Below are positions 25,004-34,557 of a DNA stretch of 64,000 bases, one piece after another. Location of the stretch: NCBI RefSeq assembly GCF_000786655.1, contig NZ_JROM01000003.1, positions 1-64,000 on the forward strand, written 5' to 3'. The position numbers were made by a program, and so were the translations under genes. The notes under the pieces were generated by a model, which was given only the letters and a program-made list of their open reading frames with translations, made no database searches and was not told the origin of the DNA. Origin of the DNA: Kocuria marina. GTDB lineage: Bacteria > Actinomycetota > Actinomycetes > Actinomycetales > Micrococcaceae. Numbering within the stretch: the first letter of the stretch is position 1; every line of letters starts with the position of its first letter.

Positions 25004-27622
25004 TCAGGCCTGCGCCTGGGCCGCTCCCCCGCCGCTGTCGGGCCCCGAGTGGGGCGAGCGCGGCACGTCTTTGCCGGACTGGCTGTCGGCGTCGTCCGAG
25101 AACGCCGGGGTGTTCTCGATCTCCCGGATCTCGTCGTCGGAGAGCTCGGACATGGGCGTCGAGGAGAAGGTGAAGGTGGCGTCGTCGCCGTCGCCCTCGA
25201 CGTCCACCGAGATCTTCTCACCCGAGGCGATCTCGCCGAACAGGATCCGCTCGGAGAGCTGGTCCTCGATCTCGCGCTGCATGGTCCGGCGCAGCGGCCG
25301 GGCACCCATCGCGGGGTCGTAGCCCTTCTTGGCGAGCAACTGCTTGGCGGCGTCGGACAGCGAGATGGACATGTCCTGCTCACGCAACCGCCGCTGCAGG
25401 CGCGCGACGAACAGGTCCACGATCTGCACGATCTCACTCTCGCTCAGCTGCGGGAACACGATGATCTCGTCCACGCGGTTGAGGAACTCGGGACGGAAGT
25501 GCTCCTTGAGCTCCTCCTGCACCTTGGCCTGCATGCGGTCGTAGGACGTGGCCGCGTCCCCGCTGGCCTGGAAGCCCACGGGAACCGTGCGGGAGATGTC
25601 CCGGGTACCGAGGTTCGTGGTCATGATGATCACGGTGTTCTTGAAGTCCACCACGCGACCCTGCGAGTCGGTCAGGCGACCGTCCTCGAGGATCTGCAGC
25701 AGCGAGTTGAAGAGGTCCTGGTGGGCCTTCTCGACCTCGTCGAAGAGCACCACGGAGAACGGCTTGCGGCGGACCTTCTCGGTCAGCTGGCCGCCCTCCT
25801 CGTACCCCACGTACCCCGGAGGGGCACCGAAGAGCCGGGAGACGGTGTGCTTCTCCTGGTACTCGGACATGTCCAGCGTGATCAGGGCGTCCTCGTCACC
25901 GAACAGGAACTCCGCGAGCGCCTTGGCCAGCTCGGTCTTACCCACACCGGTGGGCCCGGCGAAGATGAACGAGCCACCCGGGCGGCGCGGGTCCTTCAGA
26001 CCAGCTCGGGTACGGCGGATGGAGCGGGACAGGGCCTTGATGGCCTCGTTCTGCCCGATGACGCGCTTGTGCAACTCGTCCTCCATGTGCAGCAGCCGCC
26101 CGGACTCCTCCTCGGAGAGCTTGTACACGGGCACACCCGTGGAGGCGGACAGGACGTCCGAGATGACCTCCGGGGTCACCTCCGAGATCTGGTCGTCGCC
26201 CTCGCGCCACGCGGTGTCCTTCTCGTCACGCTCGGCGATGAGCTTCTGCTCGGTGTCGCGCAGGGACGCGGCCTTCTCGTAGTCCTGGCCCTCGATCGCG
26301 GCTTCCTTGACACGCTTGGTGTCCGCGATCTTCTCGTCCAGGGCCTTGATCTCCGGCGGCGCGGTCATGCGCTTGATGCGCAGACGTGCACCGGCCTCGT
26401 CGATCAGGTCGATGGCCTTGTCGGGCAGGAACCGGTCCGAGACGTAGCGCGCGGACATGTGCACCGCGGCCTCCAGCGCGTCGTCCGAGATGGACACGCG
26501 GTGGTGCGCCTCGTATTTGTCGCGCAGGCCCTTGAGGATCTCCACGGCGTGGGCCTCGGAGGGCTCGTCCACCTGGATGGGCTGGAAGCGCCGTTCGAGG
26601 GCGGCGTCCTTCTCGATGTGCTTGCGGTACTCGTCCAGCGTGGTGGCACCGATGGTCTGCAGCTCACCGCGCGCCAGCATGGGCTTGAGGATCGACGCGG
26701 CGTCGATCGCGCCTTCCGCGGCACCCGCACCCACGAGCGTGTGGATCTCGTCGATGAACAGGATGATGTCCCCGCGCGTACGGATCTCCTTGAGCACCTT
26801 CTTGAGGCGTTCCTCGAAGTCACCGCGGTAACGGGAACCGGCCACGAGCGATCCCAGGTCCAGCGTGTAGAGCTGCTTGTCCTTAAGCGTCTCGGGGACG
26901 TCCCCGCGCACGATCGCCTGGGCCAGGCCCTCCACGACTGCGGTCTTACCGACACCGGGTTCACCGATCAGCACCGGGTTGTTCTTGGTGCGCCGGGAGA
27001 GCACCTGCATCACGCGCTCCATCTCGCGGTAGCGCCCGATCACGGGGTCCAGCGTGGACTCGCGCGCGGCGGCGGTGAGGTTGCGACCGAACTGGTCCAG
27101 CACGGCCGAACCCGCGGGAGCGCCCTCGGCGCGGCCACCGGTGCCGACACCGGCGGCTTCCTTCTCCCCGCCGGCGTTGCCGGACTGGTAACCGGAGATC
27201 AGTTCCAGCACCGTGGCGCGGACCTTGCCGGGATCGGCGCCGAGCTTGACGAGCACCTGGGAGGCCACGCCCTCGCCGGCGCGGATGATCCCGAGCAGGA
27301 TGTGCTCGGTCCCGATGTAGTTGTGCCCCAACTGCAGGGCCTCGCGCAGCGAGTGCTCGAGCACCTTCTTGGCGCGGGGCGTGAACGGGATGTGACCCGA
27401 GGGCGCTTGCTGGCCCGGGCCGATGATGTCCTGGACCTGCTCGCGGGCGGCGCTCAGGGTGATGCCCATGGACTCGAGGGCTTTGGCGGCGACGCCCTCA
27501 CCCTCGTGGATCAGGCCGAGCAGCAGGTGCTCGGTCCCGATGTAGTTGTGGTTGAGCATCCTGGCCTCTTCCTGGGCCAGCACGACGACCCTGCGGGCGC
27601 GGTCGGTGAAGCGTTCGAACAT
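25004..27622 (-). CDS. clpC: AAA+ unfoldase ClpC of the Clp protease
   Basis: 872 residues. The order is: ClpN double repeat ([23 protein letters not shown]), AAA-1 with Walker A GEPGVGKT and [11 protein letters not shown], a middle UVR/coiled-coil segment near residue 420-460, AAA-2 with [10 protein letters not shown], and the C-terminal D2 domain. It unfolds proteins and feeds them to ClpP1P2, which recognises its loops. The start is the ATG at 27622 with GGAG upstream. A ClgR-box-like palindrome at 27685-27701 suggests control by ClgR. Confidence 0.97.
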   Translation of the reverse strand: MFERFTDRARRVVVLAQEEARMLNHNYIGTEHLLLGLIHEGEGVAAKALESMGITLSAAREQVQDIIGPGQQAPSGHIPFTPRAKKVLEHSLREALQLGHNYIGTEHILLGIIRAGEGVASQVLVKLGADPGKVRATVLELISGYQSGNAGGEKEAAGVGTGGRAEGAPAGSAVLDQFGRNLTAAARESTLDPVIGRYREMERVMQVLSRRTKNNPVLIGEPGVGKTAVVEGLAQAIVRGDVPETLKDKQLYTLDLGSLVAGSRYRGDFEERLKKVLKEIRTRGDIILFIDEIHTLVGAGAAEGAIDAASILKPMLARGELQTIGATTLDEYRKHIEKDAALERRFQPIQVDEPSEAHAVEILKGLRDKYEAHHRVSISDDALEAAVHMSARYVSDRFLPDKAIDLIDEAGARLRIKRMTAPPEIKALDEKIADTKRVKEAAIEGQDYEKAASLRDTEQKLIAERDEKDTAWREGDDQISEVTPEVISDVLSASTGVPVYKLSEEESGRLLHMEDELHKRVIGQNEAIKALSRSIRRTRAGLKDPRRPGGSFIFAGPTGVGKTELAKALAEFLFGDEDALITLDMSEYQEKHTVSRLFGAPPGYVGYEEGGQLTEKVRRKPFSVVLFDEVEKAHQDLFNSLLQILEDGRLTDSQGRVVDFKNTVIIMTTNLGTRDISRTVPVGFQASGDAATSYDRMQAKVQEELKEHFRPEFLNRVDEIIVFPQLSESEIVQIVDLFVARLQRRLREQDMSISLSDAAKQLLAKKGYDPAMGARPLRRTMQREIEDQLSERILFGEIASGEKISVDVEGDGDDATFTFSSTPMSELSDDEIREIENTPAFSDDADSQSGKDVPRSPHSGPDSGGGAAQAQA

Positions 27623-27684
27623 GGATACTCCTTCATTGATCTCTGTCAACGATGCTAGGCATCCCGCGCGGCGTTTCCGGCACT

Positions 27685-27701
27685 GTTCGCCACTGGCGCA
27701 C
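27685..27701 (-). promoter_or_regulatory. ClgR-box-like operator before clpC
   Basis: GTTCGCCACTGGCGCAC contains the palindrome CGCCACTGGCG. It resembles the ClgR motif CGC-N5-GCG known upstream of clp genes in Corynebacterium and Streptomyces, and lies ~65 nt before the clpC start. Confidence 0.5.
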
Positions 27702-27780
27702 GGTATCCAGCCCTCAGCAAAATTCCCCCCGGGGGGCCTTTCGCAACTCCCCGTCCCGTGCTCCCCGGTACCGACGACAA

Positions 27781-27816
27781 CGGCCGGAACACGCCTGTTG
27801 CGGCGTGTTCCGGCCG
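27781..27816 (-). terminator. Terminator after lsr2
   Basis: CGGCCGGAACACGCC and GGCGTGTTCCGGCCG are exact complements over 15 bp with a 6-nt loop. It lies 24 nt after the lsr2 stop and separates lsr2 from clpC. Confidence 0.85.
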
Positions 27817-27839
27817 TGATGCCGGGGTGTGCTACGAAC

Positions 27840-28181
27840 TCAGTCGTTGTGAGCGGCGTAGTACTTGTCCTGGATGTCCTGGTGGATGCGGCCGCGGTCC
27901 GAGACCTGCAGGCCCTGCTTTTTGGCCCACGCGCGGATCTTGGGGGTCTCGGGGTTGCCCGAGCGGTTCGGGCGCGTGGTGGTGTTCTGGCTGCGCCCGC
28001 TCTTGGCGGACGCGCGGCGACCGGCCGCGACGTAGGGACGCAGGGCGTCGCGCAGCTTGGTGGCATTGGCCGAGCTCAGGTCGATCTCGTACTGGCCGCC
28101 GTCCAGACCGAAACGCACGGTCTCATTGGCCTCGCCGCCGTCGATATCGTCTTCGAGAATGATTTTCACGGTCTGAGCCAT
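27840..28181 (-). CDS. lsr2: Lsr2-family nucleoid-associated protein
   Basis: 113 residues. The N-terminal ~55 residues (MAQTVKIILEDDIDGGEANETVRFGLDG) form the dimerisation domain; a flexible linker rich in Ser/Arg/Asn follows. The C-terminal domain (IRAWAKKQGLQVSDRGRIHQDI) holds the RGR motif that binds the minor groove of AT-rich DNA. Lsr2 silences horizontally acquired genes and shapes the nucleoid, like H-NS. The upstream region is strikingly AT-rich for this genome and could allow autoregulation. Confidence 0.96.
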   Translation of the reverse strand: MAQTVKIILEDDIDGGEANETVRFGLDGGQYEIDLSSANATKLRDALRPYVAAGRRASAKSGRSQNTTTRPNRSGNPETPKIRAWAKKQGLQVSDRGRIHQDIQDKYYAAHND

Positions 28182-28405
28182 GGTCCAGCTCCTCCAAACG
28201 CCCTACGGGCTCGTCGATCAATTATTCGCGCTAGCAAATTCATGCTGTGGGGTGAAACACAGGAATTTGTCCCCGTGTGATTCCGATCTCCATTCCCCGT
28301 GGAAACTGTTCGGATTCACCCATGGGAACGTCCCCGGAATGAAATGCAGGGACCGCGGATTCACGGTCCTATCATGGCAGATATTCGAATAATTGTCATC
28401 ACGAG
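28182..28405 (-). promoter_or_regulatory. AT-rich upstream region of lsr2
   Basis: 224 nt with clearly lower GC than the rest, rich in AATT, ATTCG and AATAATT. AATAAT near 28220 could be a -10. No gene is seen. A GGAGGAG ribosome site stands just before the lsr2 ATG. The composition is what Lsr2 binds. Confidence 0.5.
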
Positions 28406-28681
28406 CTATTGCGGACGATTGGGATCTTCCGGGGATTCACGAATAGGAATGCTGTTGCGTAAGCCCAGACCCCGTTGTTGCCGGGGCTTATCCTCCTGAT
28501 ATCCGAACGGGGCTTTGTCCCCCTCGCGTTCGCGTACCGAGCGGTACCACTGCTCGGCGTCGTCGCGGGCCTGTGCCTGCGCACTGCGCTCGGTCCTGTC
28601 CCCGCGCAGCAACCAGCGCATCACGAGGTAGAAGATCACACCCACACCGAGTGAGGGTACGAAGACGGCCAGGTAATCCAT
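28406..28681 (-). CDS. Small membrane protein downstream of lysS
   Basis: 91 residues beginning MDYLAVFVPSLGVGVIFYLV, a single membrane segment at ~4-25. A charged, soluble tail follows with AQARDDAEQWYRSVREREGDKAPFGYQ. The function is unknown; similar small proteins occur next to lysS in Micrococcaceae (from memory). I use the ATG at 28681; two possible starts lie 4 codons earlier. It is 61 nt after lysS and probably co-transcribed. Confidence 0.65.
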   Translation of the reverse strand: MDYLAVFVPSLGVGVIFYLVMRWLLRGDRTERSAQAQARDDAEQWYRSVREREGDKAPFGYQEDKPRQQRGLGLRNSIPIRESPEDPNRPQ

Positions 28682-28742
28682 GACGGTGATCATCCTCTCC
28701 GGGACTGGACGGCGGCTGGACGCGGTACTGCGCCGGGCCGGT

Positions 28743-30275
28743 TCACTCGGGCTTCATGAGGGGGAAGAGGATGGTGTCCCGGATGCCCAGGTTGGTGAAC
28801 AGCATGATGAGCCGGTCCAGCCCCAGGCCGAGCCCGCCCATGGGCGGCGCGCCGTACTCGAGGGCCCGCAGGAAGTCCTCGTCCAACTGCATGGCCTCGT
28901 CGTCCCCCGCCGCGGCGAGCCGGGACTGCTCCGTGAGCCGATCGCGCTGCACCACCGGGTCCACGAGCTCGGAGAACGCGGTGCCGCGCTCCATCCCGCC
29001 GATGATCAGGTCCCACGCCTCGATCAACCCCGGCTTCTCGCGGTGGGGCCGGGCGAGCGGTTGTGCGGCCGGCGGATAGTCGTACACGAACGTGGGTTGG
29101 ATCAGGGTGGGCTCCACGATTTCCTCGAAGAGTTCCATGACGAGTTTCTGTGCGTCCCATGCGGGATTCACCTGAATATCGCGCTGAGCGGCGATCTCCC
29201 GCAGTTCCGTGACATCCGTGTCCGGGGTGATCTCCCGCCCCACGGCCTCGGACAGTCCCGGATACACGGAAACCCATGCCCATTCCCCGAACAATTCAAT
29301 GCGGCCGTCCTCGGTGTCCACCCCGTCCACACCGAGCGCGCGGGCGCATTCCTGGATGATCTCCTGGATCCGCTGCGCCATGACGAATTGATCGGCATAG
29401 GCCTCATATGCCTCGAGCGTGGTGAATTCCGGGCTGTGGGAGGAATCCACACCCTCGTTACGGAAGACCCGGCCGATCTCGAACACCCTGTCGATACCGC
29501 CCACGACCGCGCGCTTGAGATACAGCTCGGTGGCGATGCGCAGCGTCATGTCCTGGTCGAACGCGTTGAGGTGCGTGCCGAACGGGCGCGCCGCGGCCCC
29601 GCCGTGCACGAGCTGGAGCATGGGGGTCTCGATCTCCACGTACCCCTGTTCCTCCATGACCCGGCGCACGGTGCGCGTGATCGTGGAGCGCGTGAGGACG
29701 ACGTCGCGGGCCTCCTGGCGCACGATCAGGTCCAGGTAGCGCTGGCGCACCCGGGTCTCCTCGTTGAGTTGCTTGTGCATGGTGGGCAGGGGGCGCAGGG
29801 CCTTGGAGGCCATGGTCCACGAGTCCGCCATCACGGACAGCTCCCCGCGCCGCGAGCTGATCACGCGGCCGGTGATGGCCACGAAGTCGCCGAGGTCCAC
29901 GAGGGCCTTCCACTGCGCGAGGGAGTCGTCCCCCACGTTGGCCTTGGAGAGCATGGCCTGCAGCCGGGTGCCGTCCCCCTCCTGGAGGGTCGCGAAGCAC
30001 AGTTTGCCGGTGTTGCGCACGTGGACCACCCGCCCGGCCACGGTCACGACGTGCTCGGTCTCCTCCCCGGCCTCGAGCTGACCGAACTGCTCACGGACCG
30101 CGGCGAGGGTCGTGGTGCGGTGCACGTCCACGGGATAGGGCGCCATCCCGGCGTCCTGCGCGGCCTGGCGCTTGGCGGCGCGCACGGCCATCTGGTCGTT
30201 GAGCTCGTGGGCGCTCAGCTCCGGATCGGTGCTGGCGGGGTCTGCGGGAACGGTGGATTCGGGCTGCTCGGTCAC
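28743..30275 (-). CDS. lysS: Lysyl-tRNA synthetase, class II
   Basis: 510 residues. An N-terminal OB-fold anticodon-binding domain covers ~60-170 (VTVAGRVVHVRNTGKLCFATLQ). The class II catalytic core has motif 2 RVFRNEGVDSSHSPEFTTLE and motif 3 GAPPMGGLGLGLDRLIML. It charges tRNA-Lys. The start is GTG at 30275, 24 nt after the panC stop, which places it in the same transcript. Codons at 29150-29470 seem to use more A/T third bases than the rest of the gene. Confidence 0.96.
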   Translation of the reverse strand: MTEQPESTVPADPASTDPELSAHELNDQMAVRAAKRQAAQDAGMAPYPVDVHRTTTLAAVREQFGQLEAGEETEHVVTVAGRVVHVRNTGKLCFATLQEGDGTRLQAMLSKANVGDDSLAQWKALVDLGDFVAITGRVISSRRGELSVMADSWTMASKALRPLPTMHKQLNEETRVRQRYLDLIVRQEARDVVLTRSTITRTVRRVMEEQGYVEIETPMLQLVHGGAAARPFGTHLNAFDQDMTLRIATELYLKRAVVGGIDRVFEIGRVFRNEGVDSSHSPEFTTLEAYEAYADQFVMAQRIQEIIQECARALGVDGVDTEDGRIELFGEWAWVSVYPGLSEAVGREITPDTDVTELREIAAQRDIQVNPAWDAQKLVMELFEEIVEPTLIQPTFVYDYPPAAQPLARPHREKPGLIEAWDLIIGGMERGTAFSELVDPVVQRDRLTEQSRLAAAGDDEAMQLDEDFLRALEYGAPPMGGLGLGLDRLIMLFTNLGIRDTILFPLMKPE

Positions 30276-30299
30276 AATGGACCAGGATACCGCCCGCGC

Positions 30300-31142
30300 T
30301 CAGATCCGCATGTTGTCGATCAGGCGGGTGGGGCCCACCCACGCCGCCACGAGCGCGAGGGTCCCGGGGCCGGGTTCCACGAGGGAAAGATCTCCCGGGT
30401 CCACGGTCACGAGGTAGTCCAGGCGCACCTCCGGCTCGGCGTCGATGGCGCTGCGCGCCTGCTCGAGCGTGAGCTCCCCCGCCGCGAGCGCGCGCAACGT
30501 CCGGTGCAGCACGAGGGCGTGGCCGGCATGCTCGGCGGAGAGGTACTGGTTGCGCGAGGACAGGGCGAGCCCCTGCTCCGAGCGCACGATGGGCACCGCA
30601 CGGATCTCCACGGGGTGATCGAAATCACGCACCATCCGCTGCATGAGCAGCAGTTGCTGCGCGTCCTTCTCCCCGAAATAGGCCCGCAGTTCGGCGGCGG
30701 GGCCCGGGGCCACGATCGTCAACAGCTTATTGACCACGGTCAGGGCGCCGTCGAAGTGCCCGGGGCGCGTGGCCCCCTCCAGGATCGATCCCGCCCGCCC
30801 GGACGTCACGGACACCACGGGTGTCCCGTCCGGGTACATCTGCTCGACAGACGGCGCGAAGACCAGGTCCACACCCACCTCGGCGAGCCGCGCCACGTCC
30901 CCGTCCAGGTCCCGCGGGTAGTTCTCGAAGTCCTCGCCGGGACCGAACTGCAGCGGGTTGACGAACACGGACACCACCGCGAGGTCGTTCTCCGCACGCG
31001 TGCACTGGGCGATCCGCACGTGCCCCTCGTGCAGGGCACCCATGGTGGGGAACAACCCCACGGTGCGGGCGCCGCGGGTCACGCGCGCCCCGATCTCCTC
31101 GCGCAGCTGCGCCACGGTGGTGCACACCACGGGTCCCGTCAC
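30300..31142 (-). CDS. panC: Pantothenate synthetase
   Basis: 280 residues. It joins pantoate and beta-alanine with ATP to give pantothenate. The HIGH-type motif FPTMGALHEGH is near residue 30 and the KMSKS-like loop SSRNQYLS near 175, as in the family. The GTG at 31142 overlaps the stop of the preceding gene by four bases (GTGA). An upstream extension of the open frame to 31850 is a shadow of that gene. Confidence 0.95.
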   Translation of the reverse strand: MTGPVVCTTVAQLREEIGARVTRGARTVGLFPTMGALHEGHVRIAQCTRAENDLAVVSVFVNPLQFGPGEDFENYPRDLDGDVARLAEVGVDLVFAPSVEQMYPDGTPVVSVTSGRAGSILEGATRPGHFDGALTVVNKLLTIVAPGPAAELRAYFGEKDAQQLLLMQRMVRDFDHPVEIRAVPIVRSEQGLALSSRNQYLSAEHAGHALVLHRTLRALAAGELTLEQARSAIDAEPEVRLDYLVTVDPGDLSLVEPGPGTLALVAAWVGPTRLIDNMRI

Positions 31143-32128
31143 GGGCGTTCCTCTCCGTCGAGCGCGGCGAGCACCGCGCGATAGGTCGTCTCGTCGATCC
31201 GGCCCGACGACGCCGCGCGGGCCGCGGTCTGCCGCGCCAGTGCGCGGTACCCCGCCAGCAACTGTTCCCCGACGTCCGCCTGGCGCGCTCCCCGCCCGGA
31301 GGCGTCGGGTGCCGCGCGCTCGGGTGAGCGGGCGGCGTCGGCGGCGGAGACCCCGTCCCGGGACAGCTCCCGCAGGGCGGCGACGTGGGCGGCCACCGTG
31401 GCGACGTCCCCGCGGGCCACGGGACCGGTCAGGGCGTCCTCCCCGGAGGCCAGGGCGTTGTCCACCGTGGCGCGCGCGAGGGGGCCCAGGACGCGCTCCG
31501 GGTGGCTGACCCCGATCTGCCCGAGCACCTGCATGGACTCGCCCAGCAGGGTCATCACGTGATTGGAACCGTGGGCGAGCGCCGCGTGGTACAGGGGGCG
31601 ATCCGCTTCCGCGATCACCACGGGCTCGGCGCCCATCTCCACCACGAGGGCTTGCGCGATGGGCAGGACGGGTGCCGCGGCGGTGACGCCGAAGCTGCAG
31701 TCCGCGAGCCGGTGCAGGTCCAGGCTCAGCCCCGTGAAAGTCATGGCGGGGTGCACGGCCAGGCCAATCCCCCCGGCGCGGCGCACGGGTTCGAGCACAT
31801 CCGTGCCGTAACGCCCCGCGGTGTGCACCACGAGCTGACCGGGTTGCCACGCGCCCGTGGCACCGAGCCCGCTCACCAGACCTGGTAGTTGGTCGTCCGG
31901 GACCGCGAGCAGTACGAGTTCACTGCGTTCCACGATCGTGGGGACGTCCAACACGGGCACGTCCGGCAACAGGGCGCCCGCGCGCTCCCGGCTCTGCTCG
32001 GAGGACGCATGCACACCCACGACGGCGTGCCCCGCGGCCCGCAGCGCGGCGCCCAGCACCGCGCCCACCTTGCCGGCACTGATCACGCCCACGCCCAACC
32101 GGCCCGGGCGGTCACTGGGTTGGCTCAC
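31139..32128 (-). CDS. Rossmann-like plus DUF2520 protein
   Basis: 329 residues. The N-terminal Rossmann fold (LGVGVISAGKVGAVLGAALRAAGHAVVGV) should bind NAD(P). The middle has HTAGRYGTDVLEPVRRAGGIGLAVHPAMTF, and the C-terminal helical DUF2520 domain carries AALAHGSNHVMTLL. It is similar to ketopantoate reductase-like and pyrroline reductase-like dehydrogenases. Coupling by GTGA to panC suggests a ketopantoate reductase-like role, but this is not proven. GTG at 32128 has a GAGGAGA site six bases upstream and is preferred to the GTG at 32158. Confidence 0.82.
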   Translation of the reverse strand: MSQPSDRPGRLGVGVISAGKVGAVLGAALRAAGHAVVGVHASSEQSRERAGALLPDVPVLDVPTIVERSELVLLAVPDDQLPGLVSGLGATGAWQPGQLVVHTAGRYGTDVLEPVRRAGGIGLAVHPAMTFTGLSLDLHRLADCSFGVTAAAPVLPIAQALVVEMGAEPVVIAEADRPLYHAALAHGSNHVMTLLGESMQVLGQIGVSHPERVLGPLARATVDNALASGEDALTGPVARGDVATVAAHVAALRELSRDGVSAADAARSPERAAPDASGRGARQADVGEQLLAGYRALARQTAARAASSGRIDETTYRAVLAALDGEERP

Positions 32129-32179
32129 GGAAATTCTCCTCGACGGGGACGACGGCACGCACAGAGTAGCGCACGCACG

Positions 32180-34042
32180 TCAGCTCCCCCGCGGGTCGGG
32201 CGTGCCAGCCAGCGCAGTGGCGTGCTGTTCGCGGCCCCGACCGTTGACGCGGTCGCGCGCCGCGCGGGCAAGGTCCGTGTGGCGTGCCTGCAGCTCGCGG
32301 ACCTGTGCGGTGTCCAGGTGGTGCACGGACGTGGTCACCGATCCGGGGGTCACGTGCACCGCGAAACCGCTCAGCCGCAACCGCCGGTCCACGGGGCCCT
32401 GGGTCACTGCCACGGACTGCGTCTTGTGGTGCGGGATCACGCTCGCGTGCCGGGCGAGTCTGCCCCACCGCAGCACGAGCGCGGACGTGTTCAGGGCGAA
32501 GCCCGTGCGGCGCCACGTGAGCGGATCCAGCCAGCGGGCCCTCCGGGGGCTCGTGGTGAAGTCCTCCGAGTCGCCGATCCCCGTGAGTCCCTGGTCCACG
32601 AGCTCGGTGGGCGCGTGCTCGAGCGGCAGCACGAGGTCGAGGATCTCGTGCACGTTCTCGAGCGTGCCCACGGGCAGCACGGTGGAACCGAGCCCTTCGG
32701 TGCCCTCGGAACCGCCCTTGCCCGCGGTGATCACCCGGACGTGATGGCCGTCGAAACCGCGCCACATCAGGGGCTTACCGACCTCCAGGGCCTGCACCCT
32801 GCCCGTGGGAATCGTGGAGGAGCGCTCGTTGAACAACCCGGATCGGGTGCGCACCCCGGAGGGGACCACGCTGAGCGTGAACCCCCAGCTCTTCTCGAGC
32901 CGCGAGTACACCGTGGAGAGCACGCCGAGCAGCAGGGGGACGAAACTGGGGATCATGACCCGCAGCACCTGGGCGTTCCAGAACGCGGCGATCACCGCCG
33001 CCACGGCCATGAGCAGCAGGATCACGGCGGGCGGGGAACACACGAGGCACAGCAGCACCCGGCTCGTGGGCACCGTGAACACGCGCCGCAGCTCGTCCTG
33101 CTCGCCCAACAGGCCGTACTTCCGGGCGGCCCGCACGTCCACGGCGTCGCGCCGGCCGCGCTCGCCCGTACCGCCCGCGGGGTCCCCCGGGTGCGCCGGG
33201 TGCGCCGGGTCCCCCGGGTACTCGGGGTCCCGGTCGGTCGCGCCGGAGTCCACGGCGGGGGCGACGGCGCTCGCCGCCGAGCGGTCCCACGGCGCCACGC
33301 GCCCGGGGCGGGTGACGTGCGGATCCCGGTACCGGCCGGCCGGGGTCTCCCCCGTCGCCCGGCCGTCATGAGGGGCCGGCGCCTCGTGGGCGTCCGGGGC
33401 GGTGCGCGGGATCGGCGCGTCCAACGCGTGGTGCGCGGCCACGAGCAGTTGTTGCCGCAGCTGGCGGGCGTGGTCGCGGCGCAGGTAGGACAGTTCGAGG
33501 ACGCTGGACCCGCCGTCGGCGACGTCGAACTTCAAGGACGCGAGACCCAGGATCCGGGGGACGAACTTGCGCTCGATGTCGATGCCCTGGACCCGGTCCA
33601 GGCGGGCCTGGCGGTGCGTGCGGAACAGCCACCCGGTGCGCAGGCGCACGTGTTCGTCCGTGATCTGGTAACGGATGAACCACCACGAGAGCAGGCCCAG
33701 GCCGATGAGCAGACCGAGCACACCGCACAGGATCGCGATCGCGAGACCCGCGCCCGCGAGCTGCACCGCCCCGCCCACGTCCATCTCGATGGGGTCCCCG
33801 TTGAGCACCGCGGTGACAAGGTCGTCCAGGAACACGTTGCCGAAGCCCCACGCGAGGGCCACCACGAGCAGCCAGCTGCGCACGAAGGGCGTGAGGGGGT
33901 GCACCCGGTGCCACGCGCCGTCGGCGTCCGCTCCGGGGCGTGAGCCCGTGCCAGCGCCCGGGGCGGGCCCGGGGAGCGGGCCGGAGCCCGGGTCCGCCGA
34001 CGGCCCCGGTTGCGCGTGGCGGTGGGACGGGTCCGGGCTCAT
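32180..34042 (-). CDS. Multi-PH-domain membrane protein (YdbT/bPH_2 type)
   Basis: 620 residues. A Pro/Gly-rich N-terminus is followed by pairs of membrane segments near 55-120 and 330-370, and by bacterial PH-like domains after each (TDEHVRLRTGWLFRTHRQARLDRVQGIDIER and RTRSGLFNERSSTIPTGRVQALEV). A third PH-like copy is near the C-terminus. The function is unknown; the family sits at the membrane. The ATG at 34042 overlaps the previous stop by one base. It is one of two neighbouring bPH_2 genes. Confidence 0.82.
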   Translation of the reverse strand: MSPDPSHRHAQPGPSADPGSGPLPGPAPGAGTGSRPGADADGAWHRVHPLTPFVRSWLLVVALAWGFGNVFLDDLVTAVLNGDPIEMDVGGAVQLAGAGLAIAILCGVLGLLIGLGLLSWWFIRYQITDEHVRLRTGWLFRTHRQARLDRVQGIDIERKFVPRILGLASLKFDVADGGSSVLELSYLRRDHARQLRQQLLVAAHHALDAPIPRTAPDAHEAPAPHDGRATGETPAGRYRDPHVTRPGRVAPWDRSAASAVAPAVDSGATDRDPEYPGDPAHPAHPGDPAGGTGERGRRDAVDVRAARKYGLLGEQDELRRVFTVPTSRVLLCLVCSPPAVILLLMAVAAVIAAFWNAQVLRVMIPSFVPLLLGVLSTVYSRLEKSWGFTLSVVPSGVRTRSGLFNERSSTIPTGRVQALEVGKPLMWRGFDGHHVRVITAGKGGSEGTEGLGSTVLPVGTLENVHEILDLVLPLEHAPTELVDQGLTGIGDSEDFTTSPRRARWLDPLTWRRTGFALNTSALVLRWGRLARHASVIPHHKTQSVAVTQGPVDRRLRLSGFAVHVTPGSVTTSVHHLDTAQVRELQARHTDLARAARDRVNGRGREQHATALAGTPDPRGS

Positions 34043-34557
34043 CACAACCCCACCATGTGCTCTTCCCCGCGCTCCGTGAGTTGCTCACGCAACCGGTCCG
34101 CCTCCGCGCGGGGCAACCCGGGCAGCACGGCGTCCGTGGCCGCGGACGCGGTGTGCAGGGTGAGCGTGGCCAGCCCGAACGCGTTGAGCACCGGGCCGGT
34201 CTTGATGTCCACGTACTGCATCCGCCCGTAGGGAACCACGGTCACGCTGCGGAAGAACAGGCCCTTGCGCAGCCACAGTTCGGTGGGGGCTTCCGCGTAA
34301 CCGATGGCCCGGACCCGGCGCGGGATCAGGGCCAGGTTCACGAGACCCAGCCCGAGCACGACCCCGGACAGCACCCACATCCACCACTGCGGGCGGTCGC
34401 CCCAGGTCCCGAGCAGACCCAGGATCAAGGGGATCGAGAAGATCGCGGTCCACACGAGGGTGGAGATGGCGGAGCTGATCAGGCGCACGGAGACGTACTT
34501 GGGCGACACCCGCTGCCAGGTCAGTCCCGGGGGTGACAGTTCATCGGTGGCGGGCAT
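34042..34557 (-). CDS. Short PH-domain membrane protein (bPH_2)
   Basis: 171 residues with two membrane segments at ~30-50 and ~58-80 and one bPH_2 domain (LWLRKGLFFRSVTVVPYGRMQYVDIKTGPV). The pair with the longer multi-domain partner is the usual arrangement of YdbS/YdbT. ATG at 34557 with GGGAGGA upstream is chosen; the start lies inside the end of the DUF3180 gene (17-nt overlap). Confidence 0.82.
   Translation of the reverse strand: MPATDELSPPGLTWQRVSPKYVSVRLISSAISTLVWTAIFSIPLILGLLGTWGDRPQWWMWVLSGVVLGLGLVNLALIPRRVRAIGYAEAPTELWLRKGLFFRSVTVVPYGRMQYVDIKTGPVLNAFGLATLTLHTASAATDAVLPGLPRAEADRLREQLTERGEEHMVGL

Noticed and set aside
24662-27658. 998-codon plus-strand frame opposite clpC
   Set aside because: Antisense shadow; clpC is unmistakable on the other strand.
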